A DNA stretch of 64,000 bases from Nocardioides sp. L-11A (GCA_029961745.1 CP124680.1:5084001-5148000), one strand, 5' to 3'; positions 19,092 to 28,573 are shown, counted from the first letter of the stretch. Notes: a model not told the origin generated them from the letters alone. Numbers and translations are program-made.

Positions 19092-19136
19092 GGTTGTCTC
19101 CTGGAGTTCGTCGAGTTCGTGGGTGGGTGGCGGGGA

Positions 19137-19454
19137 CTACTGCTGGCCGAGGCGGTTGAGGAGGTTGACCATCTCCGAGCCGGCCTGCTCGTCGACCGCG
19201 ACGTTGTCCTTCTCGGTCTCGGTCAGGGACGCGTGGAAGCGGTCGAGGGCCGTGGTGACGACCTTGTGCTTCTCGAGCCACGCGTTCTTGAGGTTGTCGA
19301 AGGAGAGACCGGCGGTGCCGACCCACTCCTGGCGCATGCTCTCGAGCTGGCCCTCCATCGTCTGGGCCTGCTTGCCGAGGTCCTGCTTGGCGGTGATGAC
19401 CAGATCGGCGACCTTCCCGAGGGCGCCCTCTGCGTGTCCGAACTCGACTGCCAT
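19137..19454 (-). CDS. WXG100-family ESX substrate
   Basis: 105 residues. Two amphipathic helices flank a canonical turn, QEWVGTAG (Trp44-Val-Gly46). There is no signal peptide and no cysteine. No YxxxD tail is present, so export would depend on the partner at 18777-19091, which has one. It is the first gene of the esx pair; the 133 bases upstream contain a short GGCGGGC/GCCCGCC hairpin and probably the promoter. Confidence 0.9.
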   Translation of the reverse strand: MAVEFGHAEGALGKVADLVITAKQDLGKQAQTMEGQLESMRQEWVGTAGLSFDNLKNAWLEKHKVVTTALDRFHASLTETEKDNVAVDEQAGSEMVNLLNRLGQQ

Positions 19455-19587
19455 GTCTGCTCCTTGGTGCTGGTTGGCGGGCGGTGAGGCCCGCCCCGTG
19501 CAATTCGGTTTCCTCGATCTGGCTCCCCGAGTGCTGCCAAAGAGCCGACGCGTGTGGTGCTACCCCTCGCCCGCGCAGGGCTAAACC

Positions 19588-20982
19588 TCAACCCGTGACT
19601 TCCCACAGGTGACGGAAGAAGCCGACGGCGACGACGAGGGAGCCGACGGCGACGGCACCGCAGATCGCCTCGGCGATCTCGGCGCGTCGCGACCACCACG
19701 CGGACCGCCAGCCACGGCCCACGAGGACCGCCGCCAGCACCAGGGTCCCGGCCAGGGCGACGGCGACCGCGGCCACCGCTCCCGGCGAGACGACCGGGCT
19801 CCCGCTCGCCGGGGCGAGACCGAGCAGGACGACGGCCAGGGCGGCGAGCGCGACCACGCCGGCCAGGCGCAGCAGCCGGCTGGCAGTGGCGTGCCGATAG
19901 CTGCGGGCGGCGAACAGCAGCGTCGCACCGCCGAACCCGATCAGGCAGCGGGCGCCCGCGCTGTCGAGGGGCAGGTGCGCGGTGGCGAGCAGCAGGGGCG
20001 TCGTGACGACCACGACGAGCAGCACCGCGGTGGCCGCCGCCGTCACGACCCGGGCGCCGCGGGCCGCGACGGCCTGCACGGCCTGCTCCGGGACGACGAT
20101 CCGGCCGCGTCGCCCCGTGGGTCGCTCGCGGGCCGACCAGGCGGTGACGGCGAGGCGCTCGAGGTCGAGGAGGTACTGGTCGGGTACGTCGACCGCGAGC
20201 TCCGGCACGAACCGGGCGGCCAGGACCGCGGCGAGGAAGAGCACCGCCCACACCGCCTGGGGCGCGACACCGATCAGCGCGCCGAGCCCGGCGACGGCGA
20301 ACCAGCCGGCACCGACCGCGATCCAGACCCGGAGCCCGTCGACCGCGGGGTCCTCGGGGGCCGCCAGCGCCCGGCCGACGCCCGCGGTGATCGCCGCGCA
20401 GAGGGCGGCGATGCCGGCGACCGTCGGCAGCCGCTCCGGCAGCGGGTCCCAGGCGAGGGCGAGCCCGGCCGCGGCGGCGTACGCCGGGGCGGCGAGCGCT
20501 CGCTGGGAGCGCAGGACGCCGATCGGCAGGCAGCCGACGGCGGCCGCGGCGAGGAGCACCGCCACCACCGGCCAGCGGTCCTCGGTCGGCAGTCCGGCGG
20601 CGCACCACCCGGCCACGGCGGCGACGCCGACGGCGAGCGCGAACCAGAGCGCCGAGGCCGGTCCCGCGGTCAGCATCGCCTCGCCCGCCTCGCCCGGTCG
20701 GAACCTGCTGCGCGGCGGCGCGGGCCGCGACGACGGATCGACCGCGACGACCACGGAGCCGGCGACCAGGCCCGCGGCGCCGACGACGGCGGTGGGCTGG
20801 AGCGGCTCCCCCGACCGGGTGACCAGCGGGAGCACGACGGGCAGGCCGGCCTCGGCGGAGTAGGTCCGGGAGACGTCCTCGAGGGTCGCGTCGACCGGCA
20901 CGGTCAGGTCGAGCACGCCTCGCGGGCCGTGCACGCTCACCGCGGTGACCGTGCCGGGGGCCGGGCTACGGGTCCCACTCAC
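19588..20982 (-). CDS. Second EccD-like type VII secretion membrane protein
   Basis: 464 residues. A beta-rich N-terminal domain (about 10-85, AVSVHGPRGVLDLTVP and DVSRTYSAEAGLPVVLP) resembles the EccD ubiquitin-like fold. About eleven membrane helices follow. It differs greatly from the eccD at 16955-18337 and is 4 residues longer. Its GTG at 20982 is divergent from eccC. A second, non-identical EccD beside eccC suggests either a mixed EccD pair in the complex or two versions of it; this is inference. Confidence 0.75.
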   Translation of the reverse strand: MSGTRSPAPGTVTAVSVHGPRGVLDLTVPVDATLEDVSRTYSAEAGLPVVLPLVTRSGEPLQPTAVVGAAGLVAGSVVVAVDPSSRPAPPRSRFRPGEAGEAMLTAGPASALWFALAVGVAAVAGWCAAGLPTEDRWPVVAVLLAAAAVGCLPIGVLRSQRALAAPAYAAAAGLALAWDPLPERLPTVAGIAALCAAITAGVGRALAAPEDPAVDGLRVWIAVGAGWFAVAGLGALIGVAPQAVWAVLFLAAVLAARFVPELAVDVPDQYLLDLERLAVTAWSARERPTGRRGRIVVPEQAVQAVAARGARVVTAAATAVLLVVVVTTPLLLATAHLPLDSAGARCLIGFGGATLLFAARSYRHATASRLLRLAGVVALAALAVVLLGLAPASGSPVVSPGAVAAVAVALAGTLVLAAVLVGRGWRSAWWSRRAEIAEAICGAVAVGSLVVAVGFFRHLWEVTG

Positions 20983-21166
20983 CGGATGACCACCCCCAGC
21001 GCCTCCCGAGATCAGTGTCGTGCCGGACCGAGGTTCACGGCCCGGTTCGCAGGGTAGTCCTCCTACCCGTGCGCTCCGATGCTCCTTACCCCGCCGAACC
21101 CGTCTCCTATCATCGGTGCGGTCGACTGAACGGGCAGCGCGGCAGGGGACGACAGGGGACGGCAGC

Positions 21167-24100
21167 GTGACGGTGGGGATCACTCCGGGCGGCGGACCGG
21201 GCATGCACCGCGGCGTTCCGGGCGGGCCGCCCGGTGCGTTCCCTCCGGGAGCCCTCCCCCCGGGTGCGCCGGGCGGGCCGCCGGGCCGCCGAGCCGCGCC
21301 CCCGCCGGCCGCCCCGGGCAGCCTGACCCAGCGCGGCAACCGCGGCGAGCGGCCCGAGCTGCCCAGCGGACAGCTCCAGTTGCAGCCGCCCCCTCAGCTC
21401 CAGCCGAGCGAGGGCGCTGCGGGCGTCGCGATGAACGCCATCCCCATGCTCGGCAGCCTGGGCTCGATCGTCCTCGTCGCCGGGCTCGGCGGCGCGGGCG
21501 GCAACCAGGCGCTGCGGTTCATCGCCGCGGGCATGTTCCTCTTCGCGACGCTCGGCTTCATCGTCGTCCAGATCGACCGGCAGCGAAAGCAGCGCCAGCA
21601 GCAGGTCACCGGCTCGCGCACGGAGTACCTCCGCTACCTGGCGACCGTCCGCAAGGTCGCCCGCGAGGCCGCCGACCAGCAGCGCCGGGCGCTGACCTGG
21701 ATGCACCCGTCCCCGACCGCGCTGCCGTCGCTCGCCGAGGACCGGACCCGGGTGTGGGAGCGGTCCTCGTCCGACCCTGCCTTCCTCCAGGTCCGCTACG
21801 GCGTGTGCGCCCAGCCGCTCGCCCTGGAGCTGCTGCCGCCGGAGAGCGCCCCCATCGACGAGGTCGACCCGGCGTCGGCGTCGGCCCTGCACCGGCTGCT
21901 CGTCGTGCACCGACTGCAGCCCGACCTGCCGGCGTCCATCGACCTGCGGGCGTTCGACCGGATCGAGGTCTGCGGCGACGAGGAGGAGGCTCGCTCGCTG
22001 GCGCGCGCCCTGCTCTGCTCCGCGGCGACCTTCCAGTCCCCGGAGAACCTGCAGGTCGCGGTGCTGGCCGACGAGGCGACGCTGGCGCACTGGGACTGGG
22101 TGAAGTGGCTGCCGCACGCCCACAGCCAGCACCAGAACGACGCGGTCGGGCCGGCGCGGATGGTCACCACCTCGCTCAGCGACCTGGCCACGATGCTGCC
22201 GCCCGACCTCAGCGAGCGGCCCCGCTTCGGGGCCGACGAACGGCCCGCGATCCCGCACATCATCCTGGTCACCGACGGCGCCGAGCTACCGCCGGGCAAC
22301 CACCTCGTCCCCTCCGACGGCCTGCACGGCGTGACCGTGATCGACCTCCCCGCCCGCTGGGGCGAGCTGGACAGTCCGACGGCGCTCCGTCTCGAGATCG
22401 AGGACGACGCCCGCTCGGCCGCGGCCGGGCACGCCCCCGACACGGTGCCCCTGGTCGCCGTACGCCTGCGGACCGAGCCGGTGCGCGCCAAGGCGGACCA
22501 GTGCGGAGCGGCCACCGCCGAGGCCCTCGCCCGGCGGCTGACCCCGCTGTTCACCCCGACCGCGGGCGCCGCGGTCGGCGAGGAGGCGGCGGCCGACCTC
22601 ACCGGACCGACCGACTTCATGGACCTGCTCGGCCTCGGCGACGTGCACACCTTCGATCCCGGCACCGCCTGGCGGGCGCGGCCGGCCCGCGACCGGCTGC
22701 GGGTGCCGATCGGCGTGGGCGACAGCGCCGGCCCGATCCACCTCGATATCAAGGAGTCCGCCCAACAGGGCATGGGCCCCCACGGCCTGGTGATCGGCGC
22801 CACCGGCTCCGGCAAGTCGGAGTTCCTGCGCACCCTGGTCCTGGGCCTGGCGATGACCCACTCCCCCGAGCAGCTCAACATGGTGCTCGTCGACTTCAAG
22901 GGCGGCGCGACCTTCGCCGGGATGGCCGAGATGCCCCACGTGTCCGCGGTCATCACCAACCTGGCCCAGGAGCTCACCCTGGTCGACCGCATGCAGGACG
23001 CGCTGTCCGGCGAGATGGTGCGCCGTCAGGAGCTGCTGCGCGAGGCCGGCAACTTCGCGTCGATCCGCGACTACGAGAAGGCCCGTACGTCGGGTGACCC
23101 GGCCGCGGCCGGACTCGCCCCGTTGCCCTCACTCTTCCTCGTGGTCGACGAGTTCTCCGAGATGCTGTCGGCCAAGCCGGAGTTCATCGACCTGTTCGTC
23201 GCGATCGGCCGGCTCGGCCGCTCGCTCGGCCTCCACCTGCTGCTCGCCTCGCAGCGCCTGGAGGAGGGCCGGCTGCGCGGGCTCGAGTCGCACCTGTCGT
23301 ACCGGATCGGATTGCGCACCTTCAGCGCCCAGGAGTCGCGTGCCGTGCTCGGCGTACCGGACGCCTACGAGCTGCCGGCGGTGCCGGGCCTGGGCTACCT
23401 GAAGCCGGACCCGACGACGATGACGCGGTTCAAGGCGGCGTACGTCTCGGGGCCGCCGGAGACCAGCCGGCGCCGGGTCGTGCGCGACAGCGGCGGCAAG
23501 GTGCGCGGCATCCTGCCGTTCACCATCTCCGAGGTGCAGACCTTCGACGAGCCGGAGCGGGACGAGCCGGACGGTTCCGCGACCCCGGCCCCCGTCGAGG
23601 GCAGCGCGTCGCTGCTGGACATCGCCGTCACGCGGATGGACGGGCTCGGTCCGGCCGCGCACCAGGTGTGGCTGCCGCCGCTGGACCGACCCGACACCCT
23701 CGACCAGCTGATGCCCGACCTCGCGCCGCACCCCGATCTGGGCCTGATGTCGCTGCAGTGGCGCGGCGTCGGTGGCCTGACCGTGCCGCTCGGCACCGTC
23801 GACCGGCCGCGCGAGCAGCGGCGCGACACGCTCACGATCAGCCTGAGCGGTGCGGCCGGCCACGTCGCCGTCGTCGGCGGGCCCCGCAGCGGCAAGAGCA
23901 CGCTGCTGCGCACGATCGTGACCAGCCTGTCGCTGACGACGACCCCGCTGGAGTCGCAGTTCTACGTCCTGGACTTCGGCGGCGGCACCTTCGCGCCACT
24001 GACCGCGCTGCCCCACGTCGCCGGCGTCGGCTCCCGCTCGGAGCCGGAGGTCGTGCGCCGCATCGTCGCCGAGGTCAAGGGCATCGTCGACCGCCGGGAG

Positions 24101-25345
24101 CGCTACTTCCGCAACCAGGGCATCGACTCCATCGAGACCTACCGCAGTCGCCGCGGTCAGGGCCGCGCCGACGATGGCTACGGTGACGTCTTCCTCGTCA
24201 TCGACGGCTGGGGCACGCTGCGCTCCGACTTCGACGACCTGGAGCTGGAGATCCAGCAGCTCGCGGGGCGCGGCCTCACCTTCGGTCTCCACATCGTCAC
24301 CGCGTCGACCCGCTGGCCCGACTTCCGCGCCGCCATGCGCGACCTGCTCGGCACCCGGCTCGAGCTGCGCCTCGGCGACCCCATCGACTCCGAGATCGAC
24401 CGCAAGGTGGCGGCGCTGGTGCCGGGCAACCGGCCCGGCCGCGGCCTGGTCCCGGGCAAGCTGCACTTCCTCGGCGCGCTGCCCCGCACCGACGGCGAGG
24501 GCGCGGCCGAGACGCTCGGCGATGGCGTCGACGCGCTGATCGCGGCGGTCACCGCGGCCTGGCGCGGCCCGGCCGGCCCCAAGCTGCGGCTGCTGCCCGA
24601 CCGGATCACCCTCGACGAGGTGCGGGCGCAGTCCGGCACCCCGCCGCAGCGGCAGCTGCTGCTGGCCATCAACGAGAAGGAGCTGGCACCGGTCGCCCTC
24701 GACGTCGACGCCGAGCCGCACCTGCTGCTGTTCGGCGACGGCAAGTCCGGCAAGACCAACCTGCTGCGCACGTACTGCCAGGAGATCATGCGCACCCGGA
24801 CCCCGGCCGAGGCCCAGATCGTCCTCGTCGACTATCGCCGCTCGCTGCTGGGCGAGGTGCCCGAGGAGTACCTGCTGAACTACCTCACCTCCGCCACCCA
24901 GGCGCAGCCGGCGCTCAACGACCTGGCGACCTACCTCCAGAACCGCATCCCGGGCCCGGACGTCACCCCCGAGCAGCTGCGCAACCGGTCCTGGTGGACC
25001 GGCGCCGAGGTGTTCGTCGTGGTCGACGACTACGACCTGGTCGCCACCCAGCAGAGCTCCCCGGTCGCGCTGCTGCAGCCGCTGATGGCCCAGGCCCGCG
25101 ACGTCGGACTGCACATCGCGGTCGCCCGCCGCTCCGGCGGCGCCTCGCGCGCGCTCTACGAGCCGGTCATCCAGACCATGCGCGACCTCGCGATGCCCGG
25201 CGTCCTGCTCTCGGGCAGCCGCGACGAGGGGGCGTTGATCGGCAACCTGCGTCCGGGGCCGGCCCAGCCCGGGCGCGGCCGGATGCTCACCCGCGACCGC
25301 GGTGCCGAGGTGGTGCAGCTGGCCTGGACCGATCCGTCGCTGTGA
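21167..25345 (+). CDS. eccC: Type VII secretion motor ATPase EccC (single chain, three ATPase domains)
   Basis: 1392 residues from the GTG at 21167, preceded by AGGGGAC. The first 80 residues are Gly/Pro-rich and unusual for EccC. Two membrane helices lie near 89-130. Three FtsK/SpoIIIE-type ATPase domains follow: Walker A GATGSGKS (Lys about 550) with Walker B FLVVDEFSEM; GGPRSGKS (Lys about 910) with FLVIDGWGTL, lacking the catalytic Glu; and GDGKSGKT (Lys about 1196) with FVVVDDYDLV. In the family, ATPase 1 drives transport and the last domain reads the substrate signal. The single-chain form is typical of ESX-4-like systems. Divergent from the eccD-like gene. Confidence 0.95.
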   Translation: MTVGITPGGGPGMHRGVPGGPPGAFPPGALPPGAPGGPPGRRAAPPPAAPGSLTQRGNRGERPELPSGQLQLQPPPQLQPSEGAAGVAMNAIPMLGSLGSIVLVAGLGGAGGNQALRFIAAGMFLFATLGFIVVQIDRQRKQRQQQVTGSRTEYLRYLATVRKVAREAADQQRRALTWMHPSPTALPSLAEDRTRVWERSSSDPAFLQVRYGVCAQPLALELLPPESAPIDEVDPASASALHRLLVVHRLQPDLPASIDLRAFDRIEVCGDEEEARSLARALLCSAATFQSPENLQVAVLADEATLAHWDWVKWLPHAHSQHQNDAVGPARMVTTSLSDLATMLPPDLSERPRFGADERPAIPHIILVTDGAELPPGNHLVPSDGLHGVTVIDLPARWGELDSPTALRLEIEDDARSAAAGHAPDTVPLVAVRLRTEPVRAKADQCGAATAEALARRLTPLFTPTAGAAVGEEAAADLTGPTDFMDLLGLGDVHTFDPGTAWRARPARDRLRVPIGVGDSAGPIHLDIKESAQQGMGPHGLVIGATGSGKSEFLRTLVLGLAMTHSPEQLNMVLVDFKGGATFAGMAEMPHVSAVITNLAQELTLVDRMQDALSGEMVRRQELLREAGNFASIRDYEKARTSGDPAAAGLAPLPSLFLVVDEFSEMLSAKPEFIDLFVAIGRLGRSLGLHLLLASQRLEEGRLRGLESHLSYRIGLRTFSAQESRAVLGVPDAYELPAVPGLGYLKPDPTTMTRFKAAYVSGPPETSRRRVVRDSGGKVRGILPFTISEVQTFDEPERDEPDGSATPAPVEGSASLLDIAVTRMDGLGPAAHQVWLPPLDRPDTLDQLMPDLAPHPDLGLMSLQWRGVGGLTVPLGTVDRPREQRRDTLTISLSGAAGHVAVVGGPRSGKSTLLRTIVTSLSLTTTPLESQFYVLDFGGGTFAPLTALPHVAGVGSRSEPEVVRRIVAEVKGIVDRRERYFRNQGIDSIETYRSRRGQGRADDGYGDVFLVIDGWGTLRSDFDDLELEIQQLAGRGLTFGLHIVTASTRWPDFRAAMRDLLGTRLELRLGDPIDSEIDRKVAALVPGNRPGRGLVPGKLHFLGALPRTDGEGAAETLGDGVDALIAAVTAAWRGPAGPKLRLLPDRITLDEVRAQSGTPPQRQLLLAINEKELAPVALDVDAEPHLLLFGDGKSGKTNLLRTYCQEIMRTRTPAEAQIVLVDYRRSLLGEVPEEYLLNYLTSATQAQPALNDLATYLQNRIPGPDVTPEQLRNRSWWTGAEVFVVVDDYDLVATQQSSPVALLQPLMAQARDVGLHIAVARRSGGASRALYEPVIQTMRDLAMPGVLLSGSRDEGALIGNLRPGPAQPGRGRMLTRDRGAEVVQLAWTDPSL

Positions 25346-25354
25346 TCCTGGTGC

Positions 25355-25444
25355 AGGAATCGCCGGTCGACCGGCGAAACTGTCACTTGGCGGGCGTTGC
25401 AACGCACGACAAGTGAGGGAATCACCGGTCGACCGGCGATTCCT
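25355..25444. repeat. 90-bp near-perfect palindrome between converging eccC and yibE/F genes
   Basis: Everything is symmetric about 25399.5. The outer arms are 23 bp with one mismatch (25355-25377 with 25422-25444, each built on CGGTCGACCG). Middle arms TCACTTG/CAAGTGA are at 25383-25389 and 25410-25416. The centre is the perfect palindrome GCGTTGCAACGC (25394-25405). The right arm codes for the last residues (ESPVDR) and stop of the minus-strand gene. It can serve as a two-way terminator; its size also suits a MITE-like element. Confidence 0.85.
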
Positions 25445-26699
25445 TCAGGGGAGCCCCGGCATCGGCGCGCGGGGCGGCGATCACCGCGGCGATCGCAGTG
25501 GTGACCGGGACGGCGAGGACCAGGCCGATCGAGGTGACCAGGGTGCGGATGACCTCCTCGGCGAGCTGCTCGGTGGAGATCAGGTCGATCAGCGGGCGGT
25601 CGTAGACACGCAGCAGCATCAGCAGGATGAGCGCCGTGCCGACGTACGCGAAGACGATGGTGTAGATCGTCGAGGCGATGTGGTCGCGGCCGATCCGCAT
25701 CGCGCTGGTGAAGACTGCCGTGCGCGAGGCATGGGGGCTGGCGGCGCGCAGCTCCCAGACGGCGGAGGCCTGGGTGATGGTGACGTCGTTGAGTACGCCG
25801 AGCCCGGCGATCACCAGCGCGCAGCCGAGCAGTGCCTGGAAGTCGAGCGCGCCGAAGGAGGCCAGGATCGCCCCGGTCTCGTCGCTGATCCCGGTGAGCC
25901 GGGCGTCGCCGATCGCGACCACGCCGATGCCGGCGGTCAGCGCGATGCCGAGCAGGGTCCCGGCCAGCGCGGTGCTCGTGCGCAGTGAGAAGCCGTGCGT
26001 GGTGTACAGGACGACGAACATGATCGCGGTCGCGCTGGTCAGCGCCACCCCCACGCCGGGCGCGCCGTCCAGCAGCGCCGGCAGCATCCACCACCACACG
26101 ACGGCGCCGCCGAAGGCCAGCCCGACCAGGCCGAGCAGCCCCCGCCAGCGGGCGACCGCGAGCACCACGGCGACGAACAGCACGCCGAGCCAGACCAGGG
26201 TGCCGTAGCGCTCGGTGGCGAAGTAGGAGTACGACGCACCCTGGTCCGGCGCCTCCTCAGGGGCCGGCGTGCGCAGCAGCTCGACCCGGTCGCCCTTCGC
26301 GAGCCCGGACTCGACGACCTCGGGGGGCACGTCGAGACGGACCGGCTCGTCCTCGCCGTCGACCAGGACGGTCACGGTGCTGCATCCGGATCCGTCGGGG
26401 AGGCCGGTCCGGCCCGAGCAGCGCTCGGCCACGGCGACCACCTCGCCGGACGGGAAGGTCACGCCGGGCGCGGCGAACTGGGCCGCGGCACCGCCGTTCT
26501 CCGCGCTGCGGGCGGCGGCGTCTCCGGGCGGCCACCAGATCGCGAGGCCGGCCACCGTGCCGATCAGGGCGAGGGCGAGCGCGGCCAGCAGGACGGTCCG
26601 GGCCGTCGTACCGACCTGGATCTCGTCGTCGGGACCGCGGTGCGCCCGGTGGGAGTGGCCGTGCCCATGTCCGTGTCCGCGGCCCCGGTGGCTGTTCAC
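25422..26699 (-). CDS. YibE/F-family membrane protein with His-rich N-terminus
   Basis: 425 residues. The N-terminal 25 residues are rich in His (GRGHGHGHGHSHRAH), a likely metal-binding tail facing the cytoplasm. One helix (about 35-55) leads to an external domain carrying CSGRTGLPDGSGCSTVTV, with a probable disulphide. Seven or so helices of the YibE/F region follow, including LLGLVGLAFGGAVVWWWMLP and GALDFQALLGCALVIAGLGVLNDVTITQ. YibE/F proteins are membrane proteins of unknown transport role. The GTG at 26699 lies 30 bp from a Zur-like palindrome shared with the divergent COG0523 GTPase, so zinc control is likely. The C-terminal codons come from the 90-bp palindrome. Confidence 0.83.
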   Translation of the reverse strand: MNSHRGRGHGHGHGHSHRAHRGPDDEIQVGTTARTVLLAALALALIGTVAGLAIWWPPGDAAARSAENGGAAAQFAAPGVTFPSGEVVAVAERCSGRTGLPDGSGCSTVTVLVDGEDEPVRLDVPPEVVESGLAKGDRVELLRTPAPEEAPDQGASYSYFATERYGTLVWLGVLFVAVVLAVARWRGLLGLVGLAFGGAVVWWWMLPALLDGAPGVGVALTSATAIMFVVLYTTHGFSLRTSTALAGTLLGIALTAGIGVVAIGDARLTGISDETGAILASFGALDFQALLGCALVIAGLGVLNDVTITQASAVWELRAASPHASRTAVFTSAMRIGRDHIASTIYTIVFAYVGTALILLMLLRVYDRPLIDLISTEQLAEEVIRTLVTSIGLVLAVPVTTAIAAVIAAPRADAGAPLKESPVDR

Positions 26700-26729
26700 G
26701 CGGACACCCTGCCACGACCGGCCGCGATA

Positions 26730-26744
26730 TGAGAATCGTTGTCA
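26730..26744. promoter_or_regulatory. Zur-like operator 1
   Basis: TGAGAATCGTTGTCA, an imperfect 7-1-7 palindrome of the form recognised by actinobacterial Zur. It lies between the divergent starts of the yibE/F-like gene (26699) and the COG0523 GTPase (26759), close enough to block both. Confidence 0.75.
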
Positions 26745-26758
26745 ACTAGGGTGGGACG

Positions 26759-27811
26759 GTGAGTCCGCACGTGCCCGTGACCGCCCTCACCGGGCACCTC
26801 GGCGCCGGCAAGACGACCCTGCTCAACCGGCTGCTACGCCAGCCGGGGGCGCGGATCGGGGTGATCGTCAACGACTTCGGCACGATCAACGTCGACGCCG
26901 GCCTGGTCACGGGGCAGGTGGACGAGCCGGTGTCGATCGCGGGCGGGTGCCTGTGCTGCCTCGAGGACGTCTCGGGCCTGGACGCCGCCCTGGAGCGGCT
27001 CACCCACCCCCGGCTCGCGCTCGACGCGATCGTGGTCGAGGCGAGCGGCCTGGCCGAGCCCGGCGCGCTGGCGCAGATGATCCGGGCCAGCGCCGCACCG
27101 CGGGTCCGGCCCGGCGGCGTGGTCGACGTGGTCGACGCGGCGGAGCACTTCGCCACCCTCGACGACGGCGGCCTGCCGCCGGCACGGTTCTCGGTCGCCA
27201 CGCTGGTGGTGGTCAACAAGGTGGACCTGCTGCCCGAGGCGACGCGCGAGGACACCGTCGCCGCCATCGAGGCCCGGGTCCGCGAGGTCAACCCGGCGGC
27301 GCAGATCGTGCGCACCACGCGCGGCCGGATCGACGCGGCGCTGCTGCACGACGTCGCCCACGCCGAGGACCCGCCGGACCAGCTCCCCCTCGCTTCGCTG
27401 CTGCGCGCCGAGCGGGCCGCGCAGGAGACCGGCCAGGACGCGCCCGACCACGTCCACGCCACCTCGGCGAGCGCGCGCACGGACGGCCCGGTCGACCCCG
27501 CTCGGGTGGTCGACCTCCTCCTCGCCCCGCCCACCGGGGCCTACCGGATCAAGGGGACCGTCGCGGTCGACACCGGCCGGGGCCGCACGGGGTACGTCGT
27601 GCACGTGGTCGGCAGCCAGGTCCACGTCGCCGCGCTCCGGCCGGCGCCCGCGTCGAGCGAGCTGGTCGCCATCGGCGTCGGCCTGGACGCCGCGGCCGCG
27701 CGCGCCCGCCTGGAGGCCGCCCTGGCCCCGAGCGCCGGGCAGCCCGGGACCGAGCGCGACGGTCGTCAGCGGCTGGAGCGGCTCCGGCGGCTCACCAGCT
27801 CGACTTCGTGA
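26759..27811 (+). CDS. COG0523 (CobW/ZNG1-type) metal-chaperone GTPase
   Basis: 350 residues. Walker A GHLGAGKT (12-19), the signature metal site GGCLCC (Cys64, Cys66, Cys67), ASGLAEPG and the guanine-specificity motif NKVD are all present, as is a C-terminal CobW domain. These GTPases deliver zinc or other metals to client proteins during metal shortage. It is divergent from yibE/F across a Zur-like box. Its stop overlaps the 3' end of the opposing S14 gene by 20 bp. Confidence 0.93.
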   Translation: MSPHVPVTALTGHLGAGKTTLLNRLLRQPGARIGVIVNDFGTINVDAGLVTGQVDEPVSIAGGCLCCLEDVSGLDAALERLTHPRLALDAIVVEASGLAEPGALAQMIRASAAPRVRPGGVVDVVDAAEHFATLDDGGLPPARFSVATLVVVNKVDLLPEATREDTVAAIEARVREVNPAAQIVRTTRGRIDAALLHDVAHAEDPPDQLPLASLLRAERAAQETGQDAPDHVHATSASARTDGPVDPARVVDLLLAPPTGAYRIKGTVAVDTGRGRTGYVVHVVGSQVHVAALRPAPASSELVAIGVGLDAAAARARLEAALAPSAGQPGTERDGRQRLERLRRLTSSTS

Positions 27812-28097
27812 TCCCGGGCAGCTCGCCGCGATGGGCCAGCTCGCGGAACCGGATCCGCGAGAGGCCGGCCTTGCGCAGGTAGCCGCGCGGGCGGCCGTCG
27901 ACCTGGTCGCGGTTGCGCAGCCGGACGGGCGAGGCGTCGCGGGGCAGCCGGGCGAGTGCCCGGACCGCCGCCGCCAGCTCGGCCGTGCCCGGCTCCGCGC
28001 GGCGGACCCGCTCCTTGAGGGCGGCCCGCCGCTCGGCGTACCTCTCGACGGTGGCGCGGCGCCGGTCCTGCGCGGCGACCTTCGCGCGCGAGGCCAT
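27792..28097 (-). CDS. rpsN: 30S ribosomal protein S14, zinc-free paralogue
   Basis: 101 residues, long-form S14: [21 protein letters not shown], then [20 protein letters not shown] and the end LPGITKSSW. It has no cysteines, whereas the short zinc form has two CxxC pairs. Its ATG overlaps the rpmG stop by one base. It is the last gene of the rpmB-rpmG-rpsN operon behind a Zur-like box; zinc-starvation expression is expected from the family. Confidence 0.95.
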   Translation of the reverse strand: MASRAKVAAQDRRRATVERYAERRAALKERVRRAEPGTAELAAAVRALARLPRDASPVRLRNRDQVDGRPRGYLRKAGLSRIRFRELAHRGELPGITKSSW

Positions 28098-28276
28098 CAG
28101 CGCTCCTCGCGGAACTCGACGTGGCGGCGCAGGACGGGGTCGTACTTGCGCATCCGCAGGCGGTCGGGGTCGTTGCGGCGGTTCTTGCGGGTGACGTAGG
28201 TGTAGCCGGTCCCGCCGGTCGAGCGGAGCTTGACGATCGGTCGGACGTCGGATCCCTTCCCCTTCGATCCAGCCAT
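28097..28276 (-). CDS. rpmG: 50S ribosomal protein L33, zinc-free paralogue
   Basis: 59 residues, starting [20 protein letters not shown] and ending HVEFREER, with the L33 core [18 protein letters not shown]. It has no cysteine, so the zinc ribbon is lost. It is coupled to both neighbours: one base after the rpmB stop, and overlapping the rpsN start. Confidence 0.95.
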   Translation of the reverse strand: MAGSKGKGSDVRPIVKLRSTGGTGYTYVTRKNRRNDPDRLRMRKYDPVLRRHVEFREER

Positions 28277-28277
28277 G

Positions 28278-28514
28278 TCAGAGCCTCTCTCCTCGGGCGC
28301 GGAGGACGGCCACGACGGCCTCGATCCCCCGCTGGTCGATGGTCTTGATGCCGCGGGCGGAGACCCGCAGCGTGACGTGCCGTCCCAGGGACGGCACCCA
28401 GTAGCGCTTGCGCTGGACGTTGACGTCGAAGCGCCGCCGGGTACGCCGGTGGGAGTGCGACACGTGGTTGCCGAACGCGGGCCGCGCGCCGGTCACCTGG
28501 CACACCTGTGACAT
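28278..28514 (-). CDS. rpmB: 50S ribosomal protein L28, zinc-free paralogue
   Basis: 78 residues, [21 protein letters not shown] onward, with [15 protein letters not shown] and [16 protein letters not shown] single cysteine remains, so no zinc site. The ATG at 28514 has a strong GGAGG. It heads the rpmB-rpmG-rpsN operon, 23 bp from a perfect Zur-type palindrome shared with the divergent L31 operon. Confidence 0.95.
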   Translation of the reverse strand: MSQVCQVTGARPAFGNHVSHSHRRTRRRFDVNVQRKRYWVPSLGRHVTLRVSARGIKTIDQRGIEAVVAVLRARGERL

Positions 28515-28536
28515 CTCTTGCCTCCTGCTCTATGAT

Positions 28537-28551
28537 TGAGAACGATTCTCA
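28537..28551. promoter_or_regulatory. Zur-like operator 2 (perfect palindrome)
   Basis: TGAGAACGATTCTCA, a perfect palindrome apart from its centre base, between divergent rpmB (28514) and L31 (28574). It is the best example of the motif in the window and links six ribosomal-protein paralogues to zinc control. Confidence 0.88.
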
Positions 28552-28573
28552 TTCTAAACCAGAGGAGCAAGCG

